From Pseudobdellovibrionaceae bacterium (GTDB taxonomy: Bacteria > Bdellovibrionota > Bdellovibrionia > Bdellovibrionales > Bdellovibrionaceae), in contig JADJYV010000003.1 of NCBI GenBank assembly GCA_016719575.1, forward strand, positions 77,937 to 141,936: a DNA stretch of 64,000 nucleotides, read 5' to 3'. The notes under the pieces are model-generated. The model had not been told where the DNA came from, ran no database searches, and worked only from the letters and a program-made list of their open reading frames with translations. The stretch's first letter is position 1; each line of letters opens with the position of its first letter. Below are positions 30,072 to 39,950 of this stretch, piece after piece. Position numbers and translations under genes: made by a program.

Positions 30072-30905
30072 ATGGAAAAGCGAAGACTGCGATGTCCAAC
30101 ATGTGCAAAATTATATGAGGTTAATGAAGCTGATATCATCAGCCACAACCCACACTTTGATTGTATTTCCTGTGCGACGAGATTTACCATTAATCATGAA
30201 TTCACTGCTACTGGCGAAATGCAAGCGCAGGTTGTGTTTAAAAATTTAAATTTAGAGCGGGGACTTCTGTTCCAAAAAGCACTCGAGAGCCAGTCTCTTG
30301 ATGCGTTGCGACGCGATATCGAGGGAGGAGCAAAAGAAAAGAGCTCACTCTCTTGTCCTAAATGTGGGGCGATCCGCGAAAGATCAGCCCTCGAGTGTTT
30401 TTCCTGTCATGTGATTTTTGCCCGCCTTGAGGATCTTCCTTTAAAGCCAACTCTTAAGGCCCAACCAAGCCTGGTTCGAAAGTGGAAAGACTTGATTTTA
30501 GATTTCGACAACAAAGCCCTACACGAGGACTTTATTAAATGTTGCAGAGAGATTGAAGCTTTGCCTTTTGCTATCTTAAAGTACGAAGAGTTGCGAAAAG
30601 CTCAGGGTGGGAGTGATGACGTTTGCGCGAGTATGATCGCAAGAATTCACGGAATGCTCAGCGTGACGCTATCCAGCAAGCCAAAGCCTGAACTTCGAGC
30701 GAGAGGGGGGATGGCTTCTCCCGTAGTTTCTTGGCATAAATATGTTTTTTTAATTCCGATATCAATTTCAATTTTGATGATTCTGATGGGATTTTTGAGT
30801 CTCAGTCTCAGAAATTTAGTCGGAGCGGGAGTTGCGATGATGCTTTTGACCTTCGGTCTTATTCTTTTTTGGAAGGGGAGAATTTCCCTTTCAGATTTTG
30901 TTTAA
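30072..30905 (+). CDS. Zinc-ribbon membrane protein of unknown function
   Basis: AAGGATGGG before the second ATG (30072) favours that start over the ATG at 30066. The N-terminus is an MJ0042-like zinc ribbon (RCPTCAKLYEVNEADI, then FDCISCATRF), and a second ribbon lies near 95-120 (LSCPKCGAIRERSALECFSCHVIF). Two membrane helices end the protein (YVFLIPISISILMILMGFLS and LVGAGVAMMLLTFGLILFW). Proteins of this layout are common in delta-type bacteria and may sense metals or bind nucleic acids at the membrane, but the role is unknown. It is divergent from lnt with almost no space between them. Confidence 0.75.
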   Translation: MEKRRLRCPTCAKLYEVNEADIISHNPHFDCISCATRFTINHEFTATGEMQAQVVFKNLNLERGLLFQKALESQSLDALRRDIEGGAKEKSSLSCPKCGAIRERSALECFSCHVIFARLEDLPLKPTLKAQPSLVRKWKDLILDFDNKALHEDFIKCCREIEALPFAILKYEELRKAQGGSDDVCASMIARIHGMLSVTLSSKPKPELRARGGMASPVVSWHKYVFLIPISISILMILMGFLSLSLRNLVGAGVAMMLLTFGLILFWKGRISLSDFV

Positions 30906-31044
30906 TACCTAAAGTGATTTTTATCGTCTTAACAAAACTCTGACATTTATTTTTTATTTTTCTTAGTTGACTTGATATTCCTGAATAAACAATATGCGCC
31001 TCAGAGGCTGTAACATCACCCCCAAACAGAAATGGCGGACCCGA

Positions 31045-31914
31045 ATGAAGAAAAACTTCATTAAGACAGTGATCCTTTTACCTATCGTTTTGTCTTTTTT
31101 CTGTGTTGCTCAAGGAGCAATGCTTAGCGAGAAGATACCCTATTACGGCGAAAAGTTTTATGAAGAGCTTCATGGTGGCGCACAAGACAACGGTCTTCTT
31201 ATACGTCTCAAAGCTGTTCTGAAGGGATATCACATGACTCGCAAGGGCCAGTTGGATGAGATTGGCGCCAGCTGTACTGGCAACTGCTATATCCATACAT
31301 CAATTGGTTATAGAGGTGCGCGGTATTTCTTATTGAGCGATTTTTATCTTATTAAAATGCCAAATGGATATGGTGTTCACGATGTTTATTGTCATCGAGA
31401 TGTGACCCCCGAGGATTTTAAACGCGGTAATGGCGCGGGCCCAAATCGACTTCCGGACGACACGGTTGTGAATGTTGAACACACTTGGCCGCAGAGTAAG
31501 TTTACCGGGAGACATCCTATTGACACTCAAAAATCCGACCTCCATCATCTTTTCCCGACAAACTCAAAAACAAACTCTATTCGTGGCAACAATCCCTTTG
31601 GCGAAGTCGAGAGAGATCTTCAAGACCTAGATTGCAAAAATGTTCGCACAGGGTATGCTTCAGGTGGCCGTGAAGAGATTTTCGAGCCTCCCCAGGAGCA
31701 TAAGGGAAATGTCGCACGAGCTCTATTTTATTTTGCAACCCGCTATGATATGCAGATTGATTCTCAGCAAGAAGTGTTTCTAAAAAAATGGCACAAAGAG
31801 GATCCAGTCGATGAGACGGAGCAGATTCGCAACCAAAGGATTTTTGAACTGCAAAATGTGCGAAATCCTTTTATTGATTATCCAGACCTAGTGGATAAAG
31901 TGGAAAACTTCTAG
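31045..31914 (+). CDS. Secreted endonuclease I
   Basis: The ATG at 31045 begins a clean signal peptide (KKNFIKTVILLPIVLSFFCVAQG-AM); an upstream start would add 17 residues in front of it. The catalytic block is VVNVEHTWPQSKF (His near 147) and SDLHHLFPTNSKTNSIRGNNPFGEV, the beta-beta-alpha metal motif of EndA/NucM nucleases that cut single- and double-stranded DNA. Cysteine pairs (SCTGNC, VYCHRD, LDCKNV) fit a periplasmic or secreted enzyme. Such a nuclease could degrade prey DNA (inference). The gene end overlaps the convergent subtilase gene by four bases. Confidence 0.92.
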   Translation: MKKNFIKTVILLPIVLSFFCVAQGAMLSEKIPYYGEKFYEELHGGAQDNGLLIRLKAVLKGYHMTRKGQLDEIGASCTGNCYIHTSIGYRGARYFLLSDFYLIKMPNGYGVHDVYCHRDVTPEDFKRGNGAGPNRLPDDTVVNVEHTWPQSKFTGRHPIDTQKSDLHHLFPTNSKTNSIRGNNPFGEVERDLQDLDCKNVRTGYASGGREEIFEPPQEHKGNVARALFYFATRYDMQIDSQQEVFLKKWHKEDPVDETEQIRNQRIFELQNVRNPFIDYPDLVDKVENF

Positions 31915-33260
31915 TTGCTGTTGACCCCGCCCGAAGCTGGTTGCTTGGTTCCTAAGCGATTTGCTTTGTCGAGATTTTTGATGAGGGATTTGCCAAAGGC
32001 AGAGACCTCATCCACGCTTTTGGTTCTTTTTAAATTTGGATCTGAAGTGAACTCATTGTTAAAGCTGTCATTGCTTTTAACGCCTGCAAGGTTGGTCCCT
32101 TGATCCAGCATTGTCAGCGCCTTATATAGATTGAGTTGACGGTAGTTTCGAGTTTTTGAGATCAGACTAGATTCGGCATCTCCTGTCGATAAAATATACT
32201 TCTTAACTTCCACGGCCTTATAGGCCTCACGTTTGGCCATGGCTAGCACTGCGGCCCCTGTGACAAAAGCGGTTGCCTGGGAGGTGCCCGTCATTGTTCC
32301 ATAGGTGCTGTTTGGTAGACAAGAAATGATGTTATTTCCGGGGGCAGCAATGTCGACAGTCTCAATCCCGTAATTGCTAGACGAAAGAACTTCTGTTTGT
32401 TTGTCGATAGCAGTGACGGAGATAATATTCGAGAGGCCGTAGTCTGCGGGATAATAACGACTGACGTCAGAATTGGAGCGTTCGTTTCCAGCGGCAGCAA
32501 CAAAGAGAACCCCCTTTTTTTCTGCTTCAACGATGGCATCATGTTCTTCTTGTGAGAACTCGGTTCCACCACCAGAGTAATTGATAATATTCGCACCCAT
32601 TTTAACGGCGTATTTAATAGAGGCGACGGTATTTTTTAGATTGTCAGTACCTGCCACTTTGGGGTCGAAGTATTTTAGAATCATGAGACTCACTTCAGGA
32701 GAAATTCCACTGATACCCTTGTTGTTTCCGGCTTTCGCTCCTACGATACAAGCAATATGGGTGCCGTGTCCGTGATTGTCAGTGAGGAGACCATTATTTG
32801 AAACAAAATTCCAGCCGTGGACGTCGTCGACGAATCCGTTGCGATCATCGTCAATTGCATTTGTGGCTTTGTCGCGGCCACTTGAATCGAGACCAGACTC
32901 TCCTGGGTTTGTCCAAATATTGGAGTCTAAATCCTCATGGTGAATGTCGGCTCCCGTGTCGATGACGGCGACAAGGATATTCTTGCTGCCTTTAGATACG
33001 GACCAGGCACGGCCAGCGTCTGCTTTTTTGAGCCCCCAGGCTTGACTGATTGCGGGGTCGTTGAAGAGAGCACTCGGTTCATTTTCGACCAGCTCTGTTT
33101 TTTCGATTCGAGACTCTTCAAAGCGACTTGGTTTTTTTAATTTAACAGAGTTGCTACTGCGGTTGGGGCTGAAGGATTGAAAGTGTTGAAAGAATCCGAG
33201 CCCCCCAATAAATACAACAAATAATCCACCGACAATCAAGCTCTGTTTGTGTGACCGCAT
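31911..33260 (-). CDS. Subtilisin-like serine protease (S8)
   Basis: A membrane or signal segment near the start (SLIVGGLFVVFIGGLGFFQ) exports the enzyme. The triad is complete: VAVIDTGADIHHEDL (Asp near 101), DNHGHGTHIACIVG (His near 166) and TMTGTSQATAFVTGAAV (Ser near 325), with AAAGNERSN providing the oxyanion Asn. A Gly/Asp calcium-binding-like stretch (NAIDDDRNGFVDDVHGWNF) follows the Asp block. There is a C-terminal tail of about 70 residues without cysteines. AGGAG precedes the ATG. It probably acts outside the cytoplasmic membrane on prey or self proteins. Confidence 0.93.
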   Translation of the reverse strand: MRSHKQSLIVGGLFVVFIGGLGFFQHFQSFSPNRSSNSVKLKKPSRFEESRIEKTELVENEPSALFNDPAISQAWGLKKADAGRAWSVSKGSKNILVAVIDTGADIHHEDLDSNIWTNPGESGLDSSGRDKATNAIDDDRNGFVDDVHGWNFVSNNGLLTDNHGHGTHIACIVGAKAGNNKGISGISPEVSLMILKYFDPKVAGTDNLKNTVASIKYAVKMGANIINYSGGGTEFSQEEHDAIVEAEKKGVLFVAAAGNERSNSDVSRYYPADYGLSNIISVTAIDKQTEVLSSSNYGIETVDIAAPGNNIISCLPNSTYGTMTGTSQATAFVTGAAVLAMAKREAYKAVEVKKYILSTGDAESSLISKTRNYRQLNLYKALTMLDQGTNLAGVKSNDSFNNEFTSDPNLKRTKSVDEVSAFGKSLIKNLDKANRLGTKQPASGGVNSN

Positions 33261-33361
33261 GAAGTTTTCTCCTACGGTCTGTTATCGGTGAAAGCGAGAG
33301 AGTTCTTAACGATTCTGGACTTAGTCCTGCCAAGGCTCAGTTCCTCTACGCGACGCGTGTC

Positions 33362-35542
33362 TCATTTCGAAACAAGACGAAGCCATTCTTCCGGAAAAGG
33401 AACAGACGTTTCGCTTTGGTTCAGGCGTTTGTAGAACACAAAGTTCCTTAGCACGAGCTTGATGTAGGATCTGGTTTCGTCGTAGGGAACCTCTTCGATG
33501 AACTCGATGGCATCAGGTCGATAGCGGGTCTTGAGCCACCCCCGAATCGCCGTTCCACTGGCATTGTAGGCAGAAACCGCGAGTATGTATTGCTGATCGT
33601 ACTTTGTTAGGAGCCCCTTTATCTCTTTAGCACCAAGAGGTATGTTTACTTCGGGATTAAAAAGGTCATCGGGCTCGTTGTAAGGAATATTTGTTTTATG
33701 GCTAAGATTTTTTGCAATGGTCGGAAGAAGTTGCATGAGGCCGAAGGCGTCGACCGGACTGCGAGCGAGAGGGTTGAAGGCGGATTCCTGTCTGATGATC
33801 GAAAAGGCAATTTCTGGTGGAATTTGCTCGGCTGCTGCCGCCTGCTGGATAAGAACTTGATAGTTTCTCGGAAAAAGCAATTCAGGATGTTTGTTGACGA
33901 GAGTGTCTTTAACCTCTTGCGGAAGACTGCTAAAAGCCGCAAACAGAGGGAGGTATAGATTTGCTCGAGCGTAGCTTGTTAAAACTATCAACCATGCGTT
34001 TTCATCAACCTGAGTTTTTCTTTTTAGACCTTCCGCAAGCTGGTCAATGATTCTTTCAGCAAAACTTTTCTCGCCGACGGCCATCAGCCATTCGGCTTGC
34101 AGTGCTGATTGGGGGGAGAGCTCTTTGAGGTTTGATAGAGAGTATGAAAAATCCTTCTCATTGCTTTTAAGCGGTGTGAAGGCCTGATTCATTTCTCTGA
34201 TGGCGAGGACTCCGTAATACCCAATCGGGTCCTCTTTGACGAGCTGGCGGAATAACTGCAGGGCCTCTTCGCTTTTGCCAATATTCTTGTAGGCCCGAGC
34301 CTGCCAAAAAAGACTTCGATTTTTGTCCGAAGGGTCTTTGGCTTTTTGCGCGAAATCCTCAAGAACTTGCGCTGCCTGCTCGTACTTTTTCATTTTGTAA
34401 AGAACCCAGGGGTGCAGCCAAAAAACTCTTTCTCGAATCGGTGCTGCCGAGAGGGGTTCGGCGAGGCTGGCTTCGTAGTACTGACTGGCTTTTTCGAGCT
34501 GTCCCTTTTCCTCTTCCATTCGGCCCAACACAAAATAGATTTCATCCAGCGGATGCAGTCCCTTGAGTTGGCGCTGTGCCTCTTTCAAAGTGTTCTTTGC
34601 AAGTTGTAGACGGTCTTCAGTCCAAAGAGTGCGAGCTAGCAGAACATAGCTTTCGTGCAAATGTCGAATGGAGAGCATGTCTTTCTTGTATTTTTTAAAG
34701 GAAGCTTTGGCGGAGTTGACCATCTGGCTGGTCGAATCAATATAGTCATTTTTATTTTGTGCGACCTTGTGGGTCATGCGAATATTTTTGAGGGCCTGGA
34801 ACTTTTCTTCGCGGGAGGATTTTTCGTTATTAAAAATTCGCAGGTAGATTTCTAGCGCTTTTTTGAATTCACGGCGTTGGCGAAAATCTAAAGCAACAAC
34901 GGGGAGTTCTTTGTCTGTAGGGTCAGGCTTGAGTCGCGGTGCCACTTTGTAGAGTTGGCTTTGAATTGTTTTTACTTTTTCCGAGTCCTTGCTTTCCTGT
35001 GCGTTCCCAAGGGCCTCAAGTAGAAGTTGCTCTTTGTTTTTTTGAATAGATTCTTGCTGAGCACTTTCAAGGAGAGCAGCAATGTCATCGGTTTTTTCTG
35101 ATGTTAGGCGCGCTTCTTTCAAGAGAACTCGTGCGAGGACATCACGGCTAAATTTAAAATTATTACGATAAGATTCGGCATTTAATGGCTCTAGTTTCTT
35201 GTTGTCGGTACAAGCCTGATGAGCTCGCAACAAAGCAATTTCTCGCAGAGGAAAGTGAATTTCTTTACTCAGTTCTGAGAATTTGTAGCAAGAAACATCA
35301 GAATTTGTTTCGAGGTTCAAAAGACCTTGGCGATAATTTTTCCACCAGGATTGGTTTTCGGCAGTCGTCTCGATCTTGTCGATTTCCTTGAGACTCAACT
35401 CTTGATTCTTGAGAGAAAAGTCATACCCGGGCGGAAATGAAGCGGGGGTGAGCAAGCTGTCTTTTCTTGACGTCGTGGCACAGCCAATGAGGACGGCAAA
35501 AAAGATGATAGCACCCACCCCGCGGCGAAAAGGGACGGGCAT
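33362..35542 (-). CDS. slt: Soluble-type lytic transglycosylase lipoprotein (Slt family)
   Basis: A lipoprotein signal (GVGAIIFFAVLIGCATT) leads into about 500 residues of helical repeats (TPR-like, for example YYEASLAEPLSAAPIRERVF, LFWQARAYKNIGKSEEALQL) that form the superhelical ring of Slt70. The C-terminal lysozyme-like domain has AFSIIRQESAFNPLARSPVD (catalytic Glu near 585), AFGLMQLLP and AVSAYNASGTAIRGW. Such enzymes cleave glycan strands to 1,6-anhydro ends. The ATG overlaps the stop of htpX (TAATG), so the two are co-translated, joining wall cleavage to membrane proteolysis. Confidence 0.93.
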   Translation of the reverse strand: MPVPFRRGVGAIIFFAVLIGCATTSRKDSLLTPASFPPGYDFSLKNQELSLKEIDKIETTAENQSWWKNYRQGLLNLETNSDVSCYKFSELSKEIHFPLREIALLRAHQACTDNKKLEPLNAESYRNNFKFSRDVLARVLLKEARLTSEKTDDIAALLESAQQESIQKNKEQLLLEALGNAQESKDSEKVKTIQSQLYKVAPRLKPDPTDKELPVVALDFRQRREFKKALEIYLRIFNNEKSSREEKFQALKNIRMTHKVAQNKNDYIDSTSQMVNSAKASFKKYKKDMLSIRHLHESYVLLARTLWTEDRLQLAKNTLKEAQRQLKGLHPLDEIYFVLGRMEEEKGQLEKASQYYEASLAEPLSAAPIRERVFWLHPWVLYKMKKYEQAAQVLEDFAQKAKDPSDKNRSLFWQARAYKNIGKSEEALQLFRQLVKEDPIGYYGVLAIREMNQAFTPLKSNEKDFSYSLSNLKELSPQSALQAEWLMAVGEKSFAERIIDQLAEGLKRKTQVDENAWLIVLTSYARANLYLPLFAAFSSLPQEVKDTLVNKHPELLFPRNYQVLIQQAAAAEQIPPEIAFSIIRQESAFNPLARSPVDAFGLMQLLPTIAKNLSHKTNIPYNEPDDLFNPEVNIPLGAKEIKGLLTKYDQQYILAVSAYNASGTAIRGWLKTRYRPDAIEFIEEVPYDETRSYIKLVLRNFVFYKRLNQSETSVPFPEEWLRLVSK

Positions 35543-36441
35543 TAGTAAGAACGTCCGCGCTCAAGGGCTTTGATCCGGTCACTCAGAGCAGGATGGGTCA
35601 TGAAAAGGTCTGCAAGAGTGCCGTGTTTTTCTCGTCCAGAAATTTTCAAAGTAGCCATGGCATCCTCTCGTGAAGGGGGCGCCTCATGCAAAGCTTGCAA
35701 ACGTTTGAGAGCGGCAATCATATTCCCAGAAGAGGAGACCTGCGCGCTTCCAGCATCTGCCCTGAACTCTCGTTTTCGTGAGTAGAAATTAACGACAATG
35801 GAGCCAAGCAATGTAAAGGCGATGTCGCCGACGATAACACATAAGAAATGGACGACACTGCGGTATTTGTCCTCAACGTTAGAGGCTATAACATTTGCGA
35901 GAATGCGGGAGAAGAACATGGCAAAAGCATTCACTACGCCTTGAATTAAGGTCATTGTTACCATGTCGCCATTGGCAATATGCGCCACTTCATGACCAAG
36001 AACGCCTTCGATTTCACTGTCATTCATTTTTTGCAAAAGCCCTGTTGAAACCGCAACAAGTGAATTGTTTTTGCTCGGGCCCGTTGCAAACGCATTGACA
36101 TCAGGAGACTCGTAAATTCCAACCTCCGGCATTTTCGTTAACTTTGCCCGGCGAGAAAGCGAGTGAACTCTTTCAACAAGGTTCCGCAGGTCAGGTTGCG
36201 AAGTGTTGGGCTCGATGATGGTGACACCATAAAAGTGTTTCGCCGCGAATTTCGACATCATCAGAGAAATAAAGGCTCCCCCCATACCCCAGACCAAACA
36301 AAAAGCCATGAGCAATGGAAGGTATTGATTGACCCCGGCAACACCAAGAAAATGACTAACAAGAGACCAGACAATGCCAATTGTCACCATGACCAAGATA
36401 TTCGTAAGGATGAAATAACCGAAGCGCTTAAAAAATTTCAT
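35542..36441 (-). CDS. htpX: Membrane protease HtpX
   Basis: The ATG at 36441 has AGGAG seven bases upstream; an earlier TTG would add two residues. Two N-terminal helices and two after the active site match HtpX, with LGHEVAHIANGDMVTM as the zinc site (HEVAH near 150) and the third ligand in KREFRADAGSAQ. The protease removes damaged membrane proteins from the cytoplasmic side together with FtsH in other bacteria. The gene is followed with overlap by slt. Confidence 0.95.
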   Translation of the reverse strand: MKFFKRFGYFILTNILVMVTIGIVWSLVSHFLGVAGVNQYLPLLMAFCLVWGMGGAFISLMMSKFAAKHFYGVTIIEPNTSQPDLRNLVERVHSLSRRAKLTKMPEVGIYESPDVNAFATGPSKNNSLVAVSTGLLQKMNDSEIEGVLGHEVAHIANGDMVTMTLIQGVVNAFAMFFSRILANVIASNVEDKYRSVVHFLCVIVGDIAFTLLGSIVVNFYSRKREFRADAGSAQVSSSGNMIAALKRLQALHEAPPSREDAMATLKISGREKHGTLADLFMTHPALSDRIKALERGRSY

Positions 36442-36512
36442 TAGCAAACTCCTCTAAAAACTTATTCTGTTGAAAAGTTCTAATGACCAATTTGGCAATT
36501 TCTGCGGCTATG

Positions 36513-38846
36513 TCAAGTTGTGACCGTCTCTTTCGGCCTTTTTGAGCTATTGCCGCTCTGCCCAGAAGGAGTGGTGCTAAATTGGAACTTGAGGGCATTG
36601 CTTTCTAACTCTACTTGCACTCGTCCGCCGTCGACCAATCGGCCAAATAAGATTTCGTCGACCAAGTGTTTCTTGAGATGCTCATCCACAGTTCGAGCAA
36701 GCGGGCGGGCTCCGTAGACTTTGTCATAGCCCTTTTTCATCAGCCATTTCAGAACTTCTTGCGAAACCTGCATATCGATTTTTTTCTCAGCCAGGGTCAT
36801 CTTGAGTTCATCTACGAATTTAGCTACGACTTTCAGGATAATCTCTTCGGGTAAGTCCTTGAAGCTAACGACAGCGTCAAGTCGATTTATAAATTCGGGC
36901 GAGAATGCCTTTTTGATGGCCTCCATACTTTGTAGGCTGCGATTCTCCTCTATAATTCCAATAGAACCCCGGGCCACTTCAAGGGCACCGGCATTGCTCG
37001 TCATTACAAAGATAACATTTTTAAAATCAGCCACGCGGCCATGGGAGTCTGTCATGCGCCCGGCATCCATCACTTGCAAGAGAGCATTGGTAATATCGGG
37101 ATGGGCTTTTTCGATCTCATCGAGAAGAAGCACAGAGTAGGGGTGTTTATTGACAGCCTCTGTAAGGAGACCGCCCCCCTCAAAACCTACGTATCCCGGA
37201 GGGGCTCCGACGAGACGGGCGACGGCGTGTTTTTCCATGTACTCGCTCATGTCAAAACGATGAAAGTGAACGCCGAGAATGTGCGCAAGCTGTTTACACA
37301 CTTCGGTCTTGCCTACGCCGGTGGGGCCAGTGAAGAGGTAACTCCCGATGGGTTTGTCTGGACGAGCAAGGCCGCTGCGAGCAAGTTTTATACTGGTTAC
37401 AAGGCGATCAATCGCCTCTTCTTGTCCGTAGATGAGGGCCTTTAGTTTTTTATCGAGATCTCGTAGCTGCATTTTTTCATTGGAAGAGATACTGGCAATA
37501 GGAAGCCCGGTCATTTTAGCGATGACCTCTTCAATTCCAGAAACATCGACAATGGTTTTTTCAGTCGTTAAGTCTTTGAGGCGAAAATAGGCGCCAGCTT
37601 CATCAAGAACATCAATAGCTTTGTCCGGCAACAACTTGCCGTGAATATGCTTGATCGACAACTCAACAGCAGCTTTCAGAGCCTCATCGGTAAACTTGAC
37701 ATTATGGAAGTCCTCATAAGATTTGCGCAGACCCTTTAGGATAGCAACACAATCTGTGGCAGTCGGTTCACTTACGTCGATACGCTGAAAGCGGCGATTG
37801 AGGGCACGGTCTTTTTCGAAGTATTGTCGGTACTCAGAATGCGTGGTCGAACCGATGCAGCTGATCTCGCCACTTGCGAGTGCGGGTTTGAGCAAATTCG
37901 ATGCGTCGAGGGATCCTCCGGAGGTCGAGCCTGCTCCAACAATATTGTGGATTTCATCGATAAACAAAATTGCATTCGGACGTTTTTCGATTTCCTTAAT
38001 GATGGCCTTCAGGCGTCCTTCGAAGTCACCACGAAATTTTGTCCCAGCAAGGAGGGTACCAATGTCTAGGGAGTAGATCACCGCACTTTTGAGTTTTTCG
38101 GGGACGAGGCCGCTCACTATTTTTGCGGCAAGGCCTTCGGCGATCGCCGTTTTACCAACCCCCGGTTCACCAATGAGCAGAGGATTATTTTTTGAACGGC
38201 GTGAAAGAATTTGAATCGTGCGGTCGAGGATGTCTTCTCGGCCGATCAAAGGATCAACCCGTCCGGCCTTGGCCTTCTCATTGAGATTCGTGCAAAAACT
38301 TTCAAGAGGGGATTTTTTACTGTCGTCAATGGGCCCGCCATCAACATCGGTCCGTTGAATTGCCGTGCTTTCTTGCTGAACTCCATCTTGATCCTTGGCG
38401 ATTCCATGTGAGAGATAATTGACGACATCGAATTGGCTTAACCCCTGCTGTGAGAGCGCATAGACAGCATGGGAGTCTTGTTCGTAAAATAGGGCAACCA
38501 GCAGGCTGCCCTCGTTGATTTGGTTTCGGCCAGAACTTTTAACTTGAATCGCAGCTCGCTGAATAAGACGGTGGCAGGCAAGGGTGAATTCGGGGTTCCA
38601 ACTTTCGAAGCCGCCGTAGGATTTTAGCTGCTCATCGGTGATCGTCGGGGCATTTTTTTTGAGATAGTCCTTTAAGTCCACTTTAAGTTTTTGCACATTC
38701 ACGCCGCAAGCCTGAAGTATTTCAACCATGGTGGGGGATTCTGTCAGAGCCAAAAGGACGTGCTCCAGGGTGACAAACTCCTGGTGGGCTTTTTTAGCAA
38801 TTTCTGTTGCAACAGCGAGGCGACGTTCGAGTTCACGGGTCATCAT
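36513..38846 (-). CDS. clpA: Clp protease ATPase subunit ClpA
   Basis: Two adjacent ATGs follow AAGGAGG; the second (38843) has the better spacing. The N-domain ([20 protein letters not shown]) binds ClpS. Two AAA+ modules follow, with [13 protein letters not shown] and [13 protein letters not shown] as Walker A motifs and [13 protein letters not shown] and [12 protein letters not shown] as Walker B. The second module is a Clp-type D2 ([18 protein letters not shown]). There is no ClpB middle domain. An IGF/IGL-like loop (SIGIIEEN) is present where ClpP docking would be. Together with ClpS upstream it forms the N-degron pathway. The 777-residue length is typical. Confidence 0.95.
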   Translation of the reverse strand: MMTRELERRLAVATEIAKKAHQEFVTLEHVLLALTESPTMVEILQACGVNVQKLKVDLKDYLKKNAPTITDEQLKSYGGFESWNPEFTLACHRLIQRAAIQVKSSGRNQINEGSLLVALFYEQDSHAVYALSQQGLSQFDVVNYLSHGIAKDQDGVQQESTAIQRTDVDGGPIDDSKKSPLESFCTNLNEKAKAGRVDPLIGREDILDRTIQILSRRSKNNPLLIGEPGVGKTAIAEGLAAKIVSGLVPEKLKSAVIYSLDIGTLLAGTKFRGDFEGRLKAIIKEIEKRPNAILFIDEIHNIVGAGSTSGGSLDASNLLKPALASGEISCIGSTTHSEYRQYFEKDRALNRRFQRIDVSEPTATDCVAILKGLRKSYEDFHNVKFTDEALKAAVELSIKHIHGKLLPDKAIDVLDEAGAYFRLKDLTTEKTIVDVSGIEEVIAKMTGLPIASISSNEKMQLRDLDKKLKALIYGQEEAIDRLVTSIKLARSGLARPDKPIGSYLFTGPTGVGKTEVCKQLAHILGVHFHRFDMSEYMEKHAVARLVGAPPGYVGFEGGGLLTEAVNKHPYSVLLLDEIEKAHPDITNALLQVMDAGRMTDSHGRVADFKNVIFVMTSNAGALEVARGSIGIIEENRSLQSMEAIKKAFSPEFINRLDAVVSFKDLPEEIILKVVAKFVDELKMTLAEKKIDMQVSQEVLKWLMKKGYDKVYGARPLARTVDEHLKKHLVDEILFGRLVDGGRVQVELESNALKFQFSTTPSGQSGNSSKRPKETVTT

Positions 38847-38869
38847 AAGTCCTCCTTGTTCTTCTTCAG

Positions 38870-39220
38870 TTACTCTTCTTCGAGGGTGCTCTTTAACGGG
38901 TGCTCATTCATTTGCGAGAATTGATTTGCTTGCATGACTTTCATTTCGGCCACTTCGAGCGTGTAGACACCAGCGAGGCCTGAACCTTTTTTGTGGACGT
39001 CGAGCATTATCTTGCTGGCTTCCTCTTCGGTCTTACCGAAGAAGCGTTTCAAAACGAGAACGACAAAGTCCATCGGAGTGTAGTCGTCGTTAAGAAGAAT
39101 GACTTTGTACATCTTAGGGGTTTCGATGCGGGGTACGGTCTGTACCGAGCCCTCTCCTTCGGGGGAAACCGATGGAACTGATTTTGATCCGTTCTGACTC
39201 TTTTCGTTTATTTTACTCAT
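38870..39220 (-). CDS. clpS: ClpS adaptor of the N-end rule
   Basis: After a 35-residue flexible tail comes the ClpS fold: KVILLNDDYTPMDFVVLVLK, RFFGKTEEEASKIMLDVHKK and GSGLAGVYTLEVAEMKV. The NDDYTP and His-containing helix build the pocket for N-terminal Leu, Phe, Trp or Tyr. The adaptor hands such substrates to ClpA, encoded 23 bp downstream, the usual clpS-clpA order. A likely promoter with a perfect TATAAT lies upstream at 39268-39296 on the minus strand. Confidence 0.95.
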   Translation of the reverse strand: MSKINEKSQNGSKSVPSVSPEGEGSVQTVPRIETPKMYKVILLNDDYTPMDFVVLVLKRFFGKTEEEASKIMLDVHKKGSGLAGVYTLEVAEMKVMQANQFSQMNEHPLKSTLEEE

Positions 39221-39267
39221 CTCCGACTTCCTTCAAGACCCTACCTAGACCTTGACCACTGTAGAGT

Positions 39268-39296
39268 ATTATAAAATGATTGTCTTATTTTGAGAA
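39268..39296 (-). promoter_or_regulatory. Candidate sigma70-type promoter for clpS-clpA
   Basis: Read on the minus strand, TTCTCA (39296-39291) and TATAAT (39273-39268) are separated by 17 bp. The -10 box is a perfect match and the -35 box matches four of six positions. It lies about 48 bp before the clpS start. Confidence 0.5.
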
Positions 39297-39321
39297 GCGT
39301 TCTTGCGTTGTTAGGGACCTT

Positions 39322-39348
39322 TTGGCACCATTTTAAGGTGTGTATAAA
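39322..39348 (+). promoter_or_regulatory. Possible pilA promoter with CACC/GGTG inverted repeat
   Basis: TTGGCA and TATAAA lie 15 bp apart, slightly short for a sigma70 promoter. Between them CACC-ATTTTAA-GGTG is an inverted repeat that could be a regulator site. The GC/TGC elements of a sigma54 promoter are not properly placed. The -10 box is 35 bp before the pilA start. Confidence 0.35.
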
Positions 39349-39382
39349 ATAGGAACGTAAAACAAATTCTTGGGGGTTTATA

Positions 39383-39943
39383 ATGAAGAACGTGAGTCGT
39401 TTGAAGTCTCAGGCGGGTTTCTCGCTTGTTGAGTTGATGGTCGTTGTGGCGATCATTGGTATTTTGGCATCATTAGCAATTCCATCTGTGGGAAAATACA
39501 TGGCAAAAGCCCGTCAATCTGAGGCAAAGACTCAGTTGTCATCTTTGTACACCGCAGAGAAAGCATTCTTTGCAGAGTACACGGCCTATGACCCGCGCTT
39601 TTTGGCGGTTGGATATTCTCCAGAAGGCAAGCTTCGTTATAATGTCGGCTTTTTGAATGCCACGTTTACAGCTGGTGCAGCAAATGGTTACAACCTTGTA
39701 CCGGCAGCCAATAGAGCTGCGGTTGGATATTGTGGCGCCCTTGGAGTATATGCAAATGGTTGCTCAATGCTTAACGGAGCAACGGGTGCGGCTCCTCCAG
39801 CACTGAATGCGAGTGACGTGTTTACTTCGAGCACCTTCACAGCAAATGCAGTGGCTTTCATTCATCAAGCATCAGCTGTTGCTGATTCTTGGACAGTCAA
39901 TCAGCAAAAAGATTTGCAAAACACAGTGAACGGAATTCCTTAG
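39383..39943 (+). CDS. pilA: Type IV pilin PilA
   Basis: The prepilin sequence QAGFSLVELMVVVAIIGILASLAIP contains the peptidase site after Gly12, the +1 Phe and Glu5 of the mature helix. The mature protein is about 174 residues, with a C-terminal disulfide candidate (VGYCGALGVYANGCSM) as the D-loop. Ala/Asn/Thr-rich composition suits a surface fibre. Type IV pili are needed for prey entry in Bdellovibrio (established for the genus). TTGGGGG precedes the ATG. A terminator follows at 39969, inside the next reading frame. Confidence 0.95.
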   Translation: MKNVSRLKSQAGFSLVELMVVVAIIGILASLAIPSVGKYMAKARQSEAKTQLSSLYTAEKAFFAEYTAYDPRFLAVGYSPEGKLRYNVGFLNATFTAGAANGYNLVPAANRAAVGYCGALGVYANGCSMLNGATGAAPPALNASDVFTSSTFTANAVAFIHQASAVADSWTVNQQKDLQNTVNGIP

Positions 39944-39950
39944 GTTTAAG

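Noticed and set aside
39326..39345. Sigma54-type promoter upstream of pilA (TGGCAC present)
   Set aside because: The GC/TGC element at the proper distance is missing.
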